From Hungatella hathewayi (GTDB lineage Bacteria; Bacillota; Clostridia; Lachnospirales; Lachnospiraceae): a DNA stretch of 64,000 bases. The stretch lies in assembly GCA_025149285.1 (NCBI GenBank), contig CP102274.1, positions 1,875,501 through 1,939,500 on the forward strand, in the 5' to 3' direction. Positions 41,014-48,382 of this stretch are shown here, piece by piece. Within the stretch, counting starts at the first letter, position 1. Every line of letters starts with the position of its first letter. The position numbers and the translations under genes are program-made. The notes beneath the pieces were generated by a model. That model was not told the origin of the DNA. It did not search any database and worked only from the letters and a program-made list of their open reading frames with translations.

Positions 41014-41805
41014 CTACTTTTGAAGTATGTCAAGGGCATGGCTTGTAATGCCCGCCAAGTCTTCTCGTTCACAGACTGCAAAATGGTATTTTAAATACAG
41101 TTCAAATGTGTCGCGATCCATGGCGTCTATGGCCTCGCGCATGAATAAGGCACAGCCATCCGCTGCGACGTAATGCAGCCGGGTTACAGGAAGGGCAGAG
41201 ATCAAATCATCAATATCTTCTTTTCTGACAAGTTCAAATAAATCCTTTGGCTCCGACCTGGCGGCAAATGTCCGGGAATCGAGCAGGCCCTTTTCCATAT
41301 ACTCTGCGACGTTTTTGCTGCCGCGGTGGAAGCCCTCGTCAAGGAGGCAGCCGTCGGATATCACATATGCAGCAAAGATCACGCCGCCTGGTTTTGTCAC
41401 GCGAATCGCCTCGCGCAGCGCCTGCTGTTTATCCTCGTTGGTGTAAAGGTGATACAGCGGTCCTAACAGCAGCGTGATATCGTACATATTGTCCGGAAAT
41501 GCGGACAGATCCATGGCATTGCCCTGGGTAATCGTTATAGTTTCTCCTGCCTGGGTGTTTTTACGAAAAATATCTATGTTATGGCCGATCAGTTCCACCG
41601 CGTCCACGGCATAGCCCTGACGTGCCAGTGCGTGGGAATACCGTCCAGTCCCGGCTCCGATTTCAAGAATTCGGTTCCCAGGCTTCCTGTATTTTTCAAT
41701 GTAACGCATCGTGGTGAGAAATTCAACCGATCCATGTCTGTATGCCAGCCGGTTATCTTCATCGTATTGATTATAAAAATCGGTTAAGTACTGGTTTGCT
41801 GTCAT
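41014..41805 (-). CDS. class I SAM-dependent methyltransferase
   Basis: A 263-residue protein with motif I ILEIGAGTGRYSHALA (SAM-binding, about residue 45), motif II VDAVELIGHNI, QGNAMDLSAFPDNMYD and motif post-I LLLGPLYHLYT followed by EAIRVTKPGGVIFAAYV. The acceptor substrate cannot be told. Its ATG overlaps the stop of the TetR gene by four bases, so the regulator and methyltransferase are one operon, and the regulator probably controls it. Confidence 0.9.
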   Translation of the reverse strand: MTANQYLTDFYNQYDEDNRLAYRHGSVEFLTTMRYIEKYRKPGNRILEIGAGTGRYSHALARQGYAVDAVELIGHNIDIFRKNTQAGETITITQGNAMDLSAFPDNMYDITLLLGPLYHLYTNEDKQQALREAIRVTKPGGVIFAAYVISDGCLLDEGFHRGSKNVAEYMEKGLLDSRTFAARSEPKDLFELVRKEDIDDLISALPVTRLHYVAADGCALFMREAIDAMDRDTFELYLKYHFAVCEREDLAGITSHALDILQK

Positions 41806-42401
41806 ATGAGGCTCCTTCTGCTGTTGGGGGCGTCTGAGGGTTCCTGATTGATAAATGCTGATAACAGATTCATCAGCATTTTTTCGGCACTGCCTCTGTC
41901 AAATGCAATCTTTCCGGCTGCCGTTAATACTGCGATACCATGGGTATAGAGAAACAGATCCAAAAAGATTACCTTTGCACGTTCTAACTCTACGCCAATG
42001 GTTTCGGAAAAGGCTGCCGCTTTTTTAGCGTTATCGGCTTCGTTATAAAAGTCCTTTGCCTCAGCCATATTTAAATCCATATCGTTCATAAATAACAGCT
42101 TAAATAAATGCGTTTCTTCCGCTGCAAATTCGATATACGAAAGAGGCAGTAATAAGGAGGGGATTACCTGCTCGGAACTGCTGAAACTGCTCACATACTG
42201 AAGATAGTATTCGTATGCAAAATCCAGAAAATCCTTTTTTAACTCCTCCATATTTTCGTAACAGGTAAAAATCGGCCGGGTAGAACACTGCAGTTTGCCT
42301 GCGATGCTCCTTGCGTTTACCGTTTCAAAACCTGTCTCTCTTGTGATGTGAAGAACCGTATGTAATATCATGTCTTTTGTGATTTTTGCTTTTGGTGGCA
42401 T
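41802..42401 (-). CDS. TetR/AcrR-family transcriptional regulator
   Basis: The 199-residue product has an N-terminal helix-turn-helix (MILHTVLHITRETGFETVNA then RSIAGKLQCSTRPIFTCYENMEEL), with the TetR recognition helix, and an all-helical ligand domain. It is the first gene of the operon with the methyltransferase. A TTGACA-based promoter lies upstream on the minus strand. Confidence 0.88.
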   Translation of the reverse strand: MPPKAKITKDMILHTVLHITRETGFETVNARSIAGKLQCSTRPIFTCYENMEELKKDFLDFAYEYYLQYVSSFSSSEQVIPSLLLPLSYIEFAAEETHLFKLLFMNDMDLNMAEAKDFYNEADNAKKAAAFSETIGVELERAKVIFLDLFLYTHGIAVLTAAGKIAFDRGSAEKMLMNLLSAFINQEPSDAPNSRRSLI

Positions 42402-42474
42402 AAGCGGCTGCCTCTCTGTATGTAAATTGTCAGGTGTCAGGTGAAAATTAATAGATTACAGATGTTGTGTAACT

Positions 42475-42503
42475 ATTGTTGCATATTGAGAAGATAATGT
42501 CAA
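42475..42503 (-). promoter_or_regulatory. candidate promoter of the TetR-methyltransferase operon
   Basis: On the minus strand TTGACA (complement of 42498-42503), a 17-base spacer and a weak AACAAT (complement of 42475-42480). Confidence 0.45.
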
Positions 42504-42588
42504 GAGAGAAAATTTCAGGTTATCTTTTATAGAAAAAGAATGAGTGATTTGAGGCAAGATGATTAAAAAGTATGAAAATATAATAGTT

Positions 42589-42639
42589 TATTGACTTTTA
42601 CGCTTAATAATATTATAATAATAAGTATAAAAGTCAATA
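42589..42639 (+). promoter_or_regulatory. AbiE promoter embedded in a long inverted repeat (operator)
   Basis: TTGACT (42591-42596), a 17-base spacer and TATAAT (42614-42619) form the promoter. TATTGACTTTTA (42589-42600) and TAAAAGTCAATA (42628-42639) are perfect 12-base inverted repeats flanking it. AbiEi antitoxins are known to bind inverted repeats in their own promoter, so this is the likely autoregulatory site. Confidence 0.75.
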
Positions 42640-42656
42640 GAGAGGAGGGGACATTT

Positions 42657-43250
42657 ATGAATGCAACTGAAGCAATTATTCAAATGGCCGAAAAAAATAA
42701 TGGAATTGTAACGAACATGATGGTAGTTGATGCGGGGATTTCAAGAGGCAATTTAAAATATCTTGTTGACAGAGGACGGTTAGAGAAGGTTTCCCGAGGT
42801 GTCTATACTCTGCCAAAGGTCTGGGAAGATGAGCTTTTTAATTTGCAGATGCGTTTTAAACGAGGAATATTTTCCTATGAGACCGCCTTATTTTTGTGTG
42901 ATTTAACGGACAGAACTCCGAATTATTATAATATGACATTCCCCTCCAATTATAATATTACAAATCCCAAAGTAGAGAATGTAAGATGTACACAATCAAA
43001 GCCCTCTTTATATGATATAGGGATTACCAGTCTTTTTACGCCGGGGGGAAATGAAGTAAACGCCTATTGCAGAGAACGTACCCTGTGTGATATTATATCT
43101 CCCCGCAGCAGGGTAGATATTCAGATTATTGCAGATGCCTATAAACGGTATACTTCAAAAAAAGATAAAAATATACCATTACTTTCAGAATACGCAAAAA
43201 CATTTAAAGTAGAGAAAAGGTTGAGGTCCTATCTGGAGGTGTTGCTGTGA
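42657..43250 (+). CDS. abiEi: AbiEi antitoxin (type IV toxin-antitoxin / abortive infection)
   Basis: ATG 42657 is preceded by AGGAGGGG; the longer frame starts in the promoter. The 197-residue protein has the N-terminal winged helix of AbiEi (NNGIVTNMMVVDAGISRGN then LKYLVDRGRLEKVSRGVYTL) and the C-terminal antitoxin domain with YYNMTFPSNYN and CRERTLCDII. The family represses its own promoter and counteracts the AbiEii toxin without forming a stable complex. The stop codon overlaps the toxin start (GTGA), so the two genes are coupled. The locus is A+T-rich and flanked by unrelated genes, consistent with acquisition. Confidence 0.9.
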   Translation: MNATEAIIQMAEKNNGIVTNMMVVDAGISRGNLKYLVDRGRLEKVSRGVYTLPKVWEDELFNLQMRFKRGIFSYETALFLCDLTDRTPNYYNMTFPSNYNITNPKVENVRCTQSKPSLYDIGITSLFTPGGNEVNAYCRERTLCDIISPRSRVDIQIIADAYKRYTSKKDKNIPLLSEYAKTFKVEKRLRSYLEVLL

Positions 43251-44101
43251 AGAATGCAATGTAGCTTAAATCAATAATAAAGAATCTTGCAAGAGAAAAA
43301 CACATATCAGCTCAGCTTGCATTGCAGAATTTTATGCTTGAACGTATGCTGGAGCGCATATCAGAATCTGCTTATCAAAAGAACTTTATATTAAAAGGCG
43401 GGTTTCTTATTGCTTCAATAGTGGGACTTGATACCAGGACAACCATGGACATGGACGCTACTATTAGGGGACTGCCGGTAAATGAACAAAGTGTCCGTGA
43501 AATGTTTGAAGAAATATGCAGGATAAAGCTGAACGACGATGTATCCTTTACCTTTCGCTATATTGAAGAAATTCGTGAAGGTGATGAGTATACCGGTTAT
43601 CGTGTCGCACTGACAGCAGATTATTCACCGATGTCGGTTCCGTTAAAATTGGATATAACTACAGGTGATAAAATTACGCCAAAAGAAATTGAGTATAAAT
43701 TCAAGCTGCTCTTAGAAGATAGAAGTATATCTGTTTTGGCCTATAATCTGGAAACAGTCCTGGCAGAAAAATTAGAAACAGTGATTTCACGAGGAGATCA
43801 GAATACCAGGCCAAGAGATTATTACGATGTATATATAATAAAAAAGCTTCAATATGGCAATGTTAAGCCTGAAGTTTTGAAAGAGGCTCTGAAAACAACC
43901 GTGGAAAAACGTGGTTCAGCTAATATTGTAAAAAACTATAAAAGAATCATGAAAAATGTTAAGGCAAGTGAAGTAATGCAGAGACAATGGCGCAATTATC
44001 GAAAAGATTTTGAGTATGCCAAAGATATTATGTTTGAAGAAACCTGTGATACTGTTATAACCATCATGAACGAAATTGATTCTGAAATGATCGAGAGGTA
44101 A
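43247..44101 (+). pseudogene. abiEii: AbiEii nucleotidyltransferase toxin with an amber codon at position 6
   Basis: Reading from GTG 43247, which overlaps the antitoxin stop, gives VKNAM, then TAG (43262-43264), then LKSIIKNLAREKHISAQLAL and continues in the same frame to 44101. The family normally has glutamine at that position. The rest is intact: KGGFLIASIVGLDTRTTMDM with the D-x-D (MDMDAT) of nucleotidyltransferases, LKLDITTGD, and LAEKLETVISRGDQNTRPRD. Full length would be 284 residues; a TTG at 43322 could start a 259-residue form lacking the first helix. The toxin may be dead, truncated but active, or rescued by a suppressor tRNA. Confidence 0.8.
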
Positions 44102-44108
44102 TTTTGTT

Positions 44109-44957
44109 TCAGAGAGTCAATTTATATCTCTTCCGATACTCCGAAGGCGACATCCCATACTGTTTCTTAAACAACAGATAAAAGTTCTGCCTGGAGTTAA
44201 TTCCCACAAGCTCATCAATATCGCTGATCGGAGTATCAGAATAAAGAAGAAAGTACACGGCCTTTTCCATGCGGTACTTAGTCAGATAATTCCAGATCGT
44301 AAGCCCCGTCTTTTCGCGGAAGATTTTTTGAAGATAGACCTTGTTAAGCGCCACATACGATGCGATCTCATCGATATTCTCAATGGAAAAAAAGTGATAG
44401 TTGATATAGTTTTTTGTCTGCTCCACATAAGTATCTGTGGGGCTTTTCTCAGCGGAAAGAAGGCGGACGACCTCGATCAAAGCCTTGTTGACCAGAATAT
44501 TTAAGTAATAAGGGTCTTTTTTGTTATTGGTTTCATTGCAGATTTCCTCGAGCAGGTGAAAGATATTTCTCGCATTCTGAATTACCAGGCCGGTATTTAA
44601 GTTCTGAAAAAATGTGCCGAGGCAGGGATAGGCCTGGACGAGAGCAGACAGAGTGCCGATGGAAGGCGTAAGCTCAGACTGATAGTAATTAATGCTCATA
44701 TTGATGCAGGAATCCGGGGAAATCAGCTTGTGGGGCGTGTTTCCGTTGACGATCATCAGGTTTCGTTTTTTCAGGTTGTAAATCTCCCCGGCAATATTGT
44801 AATAGCAGGTTCCCTCTACAATGTAATTAAATTCAATGGACCCGGCCGGATGCTGATGGTAGTCCATATAATATTTCTGCCAGTTCATATAGCAGATTTC
44901 CTCTGGAAGAAGGACACAGTCCGGATTGGTAATTTGATAAGCGTTTTCGTATGCCAT
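44109..44957 (-). CDS. AraC-family transcriptional regulator
   Basis: ATG 44957 follows AAAGGAG; the longer frame to 45035 has no such site. The 282-residue product has an N-terminal cupin (YMDYHQHPAGSIEFNYIVEG, then NGNTPHKLISPDS) and a C-terminal double helix-turn-helix (IDEIASYVALNKVYLQKIFR, GLTIWNYLTKYRMEKA, FYLLFKKQYGMSPSEYRKRY). It is divergent from the sugar ABC/GH36 genes and is likely their activator, responding to an alpha-galactoside. In the shared intergenic region GTAATAAATAA occurs twice (45042 and 45143) as a possible binding element. Confidence 0.9.
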   Translation of the reverse strand: MAYENAYQITNPDCVLLPEEICYMNWQKYYMDYHQHPAGSIEFNYIVEGTCYYNIAGEIYNLKKRNLMIVNGNTPHKLISPDSCINMSINYYQSELTPSIGTLSALVQAYPCLGTFFQNLNTGLVIQNARNIFHLLEEICNETNNKKDPYYLNILVNKALIEVVRLLSAEKSPTDTYVEQTKNYINYHFFSIENIDEIASYVALNKVYLQKIFREKTGLTIWNYLTKYRMEKAVYFLLYSDTPISDIDELVGINSRQNFYLLFKKQYGMSPSEYRKRYKLTL

Positions 44958-45177
44958 GGCAGTTTCTCCTTTTCCTCTCGATCGTCCGAATAACCGTCTC
45001 ATCCTAATCCTACCGCATAAATCCCCAACTGTCAAAAAAATGTAATAAATAATAGCTTCTTAATAGAAAAAGACCTTATTTTAAATGGTAGAATCATCCA
45101 TGAATTCCGTGTATATTAATACGTGTAAAGCAGTAAATCAAAGTAATAAATAAAAAACAATTTAGAGGGCGGTTACT

Positions 45178-46494
45178 ATGAAGAAAAATTTGGCAGGACT
45201 TTTTGTGGCGGCGGCAGTGGCGGTATCCTTATGCGCGTGCGGTTCGGGCGGAAGCGGCAGTACAGCTGCAGAGAAGACCAGTGAGGCGGCTGCGGGGACG
45301 GCGGCCGGAGGGGGAGATTCGGTTACACTGACCTATGTCACATGGAATGAGAATCAGCGGGGGCAGATTCAGGATACCATCGACGGATTTCAGAAGCTTT
45401 ACCCGAATATCAAAGTAGATTTACAGATCACCCCATGGGGAGAATACTGGACGAAGCTGGAGGCCGCGGCAACCAGCGGGAATATGGCGGATATTGTGAC
45501 CATGCATACCAACGTAGTTGCAAAGTACGTAAACGGCGGCAAGCTGGCGCAGCTCGATGATTTAACTCAGTACGATGATACCTTCAGCTACGATAATTAT
45601 CCCGAGGGAGTCACGAAGCTGTATACATTCGGCGATGCCCATTACGGAGTGCCGAAGGACAAGGACTGTGTCGTGCTCGTATACAATAAAGAACTGTTCG
45701 ACAAAGCGGGGGTAGAGTATCCGAACGCGGACTGGAACTGGAACGACGTGGAGGAAGCAGCGAAGAAGCTGACCGACAAGGAAAACGGCATCTACGGATT
45801 TGCCGCATACAACCATGACCAGGAAGGATGGGGAAACTTCCTGTATGAAAACGGCGGCAGTATTATCGATGAGACCACTCACCAGTCAGGACTGGACAAG
45901 CCGGAATCTATTGAGGCGATGGAGTGGTATATGAATATGAACGCCAACTATTCTCCTTCCAATGAAATGATGGCGGAAGTCAATTACATTGAGTTATTTG
46001 CAACGGGAACGGTTGCTATGCAGACCTTTGGCAACTGGGAACTGAGCTATTTCACCGAAAATGAGCTGGTAAAAGATAAGTTTGCCATTACAGAACTTCC
46101 TGCAGGTCCTTCCGGCATCAGGGCAACACAGATGAACGGCCTTGCGCTGTCTGTTCCCAGTGACTGTAAAAATATGGAAGCGGCCAAGAAGTTTGTCGCT
46201 TACGCAGGTTCCAAACAGGGGATGTCAGATTCTGTTAACGGACCGGCCATTCCGGCATTTACGGGGGTAGATGCAGACTGGGCAAAGGCACATGAGGATT
46301 TATACGATACCGGCGCTATTTTAAAGAGTATGGATTACGGGGTACAGTTTGTAGGAACGGAGAGCAAGACAAGATGGTCCGAGGTCATGAATACTTATGT
46401 GGCGAAAATCTTCAACGGGGAAGCGAGCGTCCAGGAGGCGTTTACACAGGCTGCGAAAGAGATCAATGAAATTCTGGCGACGGAGAAGAAATAA
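45178..46494 (+). CDS. lipoprotein sugar-binding protein of a MalEFG-type importer
   Basis: The 438-residue product has a lipobox LCAC (Cys 21), a Gly/Ser/Thr linker and the family 1 SBP fold: VTLTYVTWNENQRGQIQDT, then GFQKLYPNIKVDLQITPWGEY and VVLVYNKELFDKAGVEYPN. These proteins bind oligosaccharides. It precedes two permeases and an alpha-galactosidase, so an alpha-galactoside such as a raffinose-family sugar is the likely ligand. No ATPase gene is present; such systems usually share a MsmK-type ATPase encoded elsewhere. A terminator-like hairpin follows the gene. Confidence 0.9.
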   Translation: MKKNLAGLFVAAAVAVSLCACGSGGSGSTAAEKTSEAAAGTAAGGGDSVTLTYVTWNENQRGQIQDTIDGFQKLYPNIKVDLQITPWGEYWTKLEAAATSGNMADIVTMHTNVVAKYVNGGKLAQLDDLTQYDDTFSYDNYPEGVTKLYTFGDAHYGVPKDKDCVVLVYNKELFDKAGVEYPNADWNWNDVEEAAKKLTDKENGIYGFAAYNHDQEGWGNFLYENGGSIIDETTHQSGLDKPESIEAMEWYMNMNANYSPSNEMMAEVNYIELFATGTVAMQTFGNWELSYFTENELVKDKFAITELPAGPSGIRATQMNGLALSVPSDCKNMEAAKKFVAYAGSKQGMSDSVNGPAIPAFTGVDADWAKAHEDLYDTGAILKSMDYGVQFVGTESKTRWSEVMNTYVAKIFNGEASVQEAFTQAAKEINEILATEKK

Positions 46495-46512
46495 CAGGAA
46501 TCCGTGAATCCG

Positions 46513-46545
46513 GGGCTGCTGTCAGCTTTTAGCAGCCCTTTCTTT
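46513..46545 (+). terminator. hairpin between SBP and permease genes (partial terminator)
   Basis: GGGCTGCT (46513-46520) pairs with AGCAGCCC (46531-46538), then TTTCTTTCT. It probably lowers permease expression relative to the binding protein. Confidence 0.7.
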
Positions 46546-46561
46546 CTCAGGGGGAGGCAAC

Positions 46562-47449
46562 ATGAATAAACGAAAATATAAAAACTATCTATGGGGCTAC
46601 TTCTTTGTCGCGCCGACAATCATAGGATTATTGATTCTCAATATCTATCCGATCTTCAAAACACTTCTGCTGAGCTTTTCCACCAGCACAGGTTTTGAAG
46701 AGTATGTGTTCAGCGGTCTGAATAATTTCGCACGGGTCTTAAAGGACCGGGAGGTCTGGATCGGACTTAGAAACACGCTTATTTTCTCCGCTGTTTCCGT
46801 ACCGGGCGGTATTTTTATCAGTCTGCTTCTGGCATGGCTCATGAGCAGGGAGATCAGGGGAAGAAGCGTTTACCGGGTTATTTATTTTACTCCCATGGTG
46901 GCTGCACCTGCGGCCGTCACCATGGTATGGGCCTGGCTTTACAACTCGGAATTCGGCTTTTTGAATTATGTGATCAAGAGTCTGGGCGGCGCGACACATT
47001 CCTGGCTGCACGATCCGAAATATGCGCTGATGTCGGTGATTATTATCGCCATATGGGGCGGTCTGGGGCAGCAGATTATCATTCTGATCGTGGCCATCAC
47101 CAATGTGCCGAGAGTCTACTATGAGGCGGCGGAAATCGACGGGGCGGGTGGTTTTGTGAAGCTGTTTAAGATTACCGTTCCGCTCATTTCACCCAGCGTT
47201 TTCTTCCTGACCATAACGGGCTTTATCGGCTCACTGACACAGTTTGACTTGATTTACATGCTCTATAATGCCAACACGTCAAAAGCCATGGACTCGGTCA
47301 GGACGATCATGTACCAGTACTACAGGCAGGCGTTTGTCGTACAGGATAAGCCGTATGCATCGGCAATTTCGATTGTTGCGCTGTGTCTGATTCTGATTTT
47401 TACCGGGCTTCAGTTTGTGGCGCAGAAGAAAATCGTACATTACGAATAG
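46562..47449 (+). CDS. sugar ABC permease, MalF/UgpA type
   Basis: A 295-residue, six-helix permease; ATG 46562 follows GGGGGAGG. The coupling loop VYYEAAEIDGAGGFVKLFKI carries the E-A-A-x-x-x-G consensus. It pairs with the second permease encoded 12 bases downstream to make the sugar channel. Confidence 0.93.
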   Translation: MNKRKYKNYLWGYFFVAPTIIGLLILNIYPIFKTLLLSFSTSTGFEEYVFSGLNNFARVLKDREVWIGLRNTLIFSAVSVPGGIFISLLLAWLMSREIRGRSVYRVIYFTPMVAAPAAVTMVWAWLYNSEFGFLNYVIKSLGGATHSWLHDPKYALMSVIIIAIWGGLGQQIIILIVAITNVPRVYYEAAEIDGAGGFVKLFKITVPLISPSVFFLTITGFIGSLTQFDLIYMLYNANTSKAMDSVRTIMYQYYRQAFVVQDKPYASAISIVALCLILIFTGLQFVAQKKIVHYE

Positions 47450-47461
47450 GAGAGGAGTAAA

Positions 47462-48292
47462 GTGGAAGCAAACAATAGTAAAAAACACGTGGTAACCCAT
47501 CTCCTTCTGATTCTGGGCAGTATTGTGATGCTGTTTCCATTTATCTGGATGATTTTATCTTCCTTTAAAACGGTTGGAGAACAGATGTCCATTCCCATGA
47601 AGATTCTTCCCGGAAGCTTTGGATATCTGGAAAATTATAGGCAGGCACTGGAGGCGGTTCCGTTTCTGCGTCTGTATCTGAATACGATACTGATGATTTT
47701 GGGACGTGTGATCTGCGCGGTCATATTTTCCAGTATGGCAGGATATGGATTTGCCAGGATGGAATTTCCGTTTAAAAGGCTGTTGTTTACACTGGTGCTG
47801 ATGCAGATGATGGTTCCGGGACAGATCTTTATTGTACCTCAGTATATGATGCTCTCGAAGATCAGACTGATAAACACGGTGTTTGCACTGATATTCCCTG
47901 CCCTGGTCAGCGCGTTTGGCACGTTCCTTCTGCGCCAGCAGTATATGGCGCTGCCAAAAGAGCTGGAGGAGGCCGCCGTGATTGACGGGTGTAATCCATG
48001 GCAGGTGTTTACAAAGATCATGGTGCCGGTGACCCGGTCCAGTCTGGCATCGCTGGCGATTTTTACCGCTCTGTTTGCATGGAAGGACTTAATGTGGCCG
48101 CTTATCGCCAATAATGATTTAAACCGGATGCCGCTGGCGCCCGGACTGACTGTCCTGCAGGGAATCTGCAACAACAATAAGGGCGCATTGATGGCGGGCA
48201 GCGTGATCGCCACGGTTCCCATGCTGCTGTTATACATTGCGTGCCAGAAACAGTTTATTGAAGGAATTGCGCAAACCGGTATTAAAGGGTAA
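47462..48292 (+). CDS. sugar ABC permease, MalG/UgpE type
   Basis: GTG 47462 is the start, behind GGAGAGGAG. The 276-residue protein has six helices and the coupling loop ELEEAAVIDGCNPWQVFTKI. The typical early helix FPFIWMILSSFK is present. It completes the heterodimeric permease. Its stop codon is directly followed by a tandem repeat that leads into the GH36 gene. Confidence 0.93.
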   Translation: MEANNSKKHVVTHLLLILGSIVMLFPFIWMILSSFKTVGEQMSIPMKILPGSFGYLENYRQALEAVPFLRLYLNTILMILGRVICAVIFSSMAGYGFARMEFPFKRLLFTLVLMQMMVPGQIFIVPQYMMLSKIRLINTVFALIFPALVSAFGTFLLRQQYMALPKELEEAAVIDGCNPWQVFTKIMVPVTRSSLASLAIFTALFAWKDLMWPLIANNDLNRMPLAPGLTVLQGICNNNKGALMAGSVIATVPMLLLYIACQKQFIEGIAQTGIKG

Positions 48293-48375
48293 ATGATTTG
48301 CAGGGAAAATGATTTGCAGGGAAAATGGCTTGCAGTGAAAATGATTTGCAGGAGAAAATGGGTTTGAAGGAGAAA
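48293..48375 (+). repeat. five short tandem repeats (16-18 bases) that supply the ribosome site of the GH36 gene
   Basis: Units start at 48293, 48309, 48325, 48341 and 48358. The first two are identical (ATGATTTGCAGGGAAA); the last two carry GGAGAAA. The final copy provides AAGGAGAAA, the ribosome site for ATG 48383. The repeat fills almost the whole gap between the permease and GH36 genes. Confidence 0.85.
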
Positions 48376-48382
48376 ATTAGAC

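Noticed and set aside
36075-43264. Stop-codon reassignment (TAA/TAG read as Gln)
   Set aside because: TAA, TAG and TGA all end intact genes throughout the window, so global recoding is not tenable; local decay or suppression is more likely.
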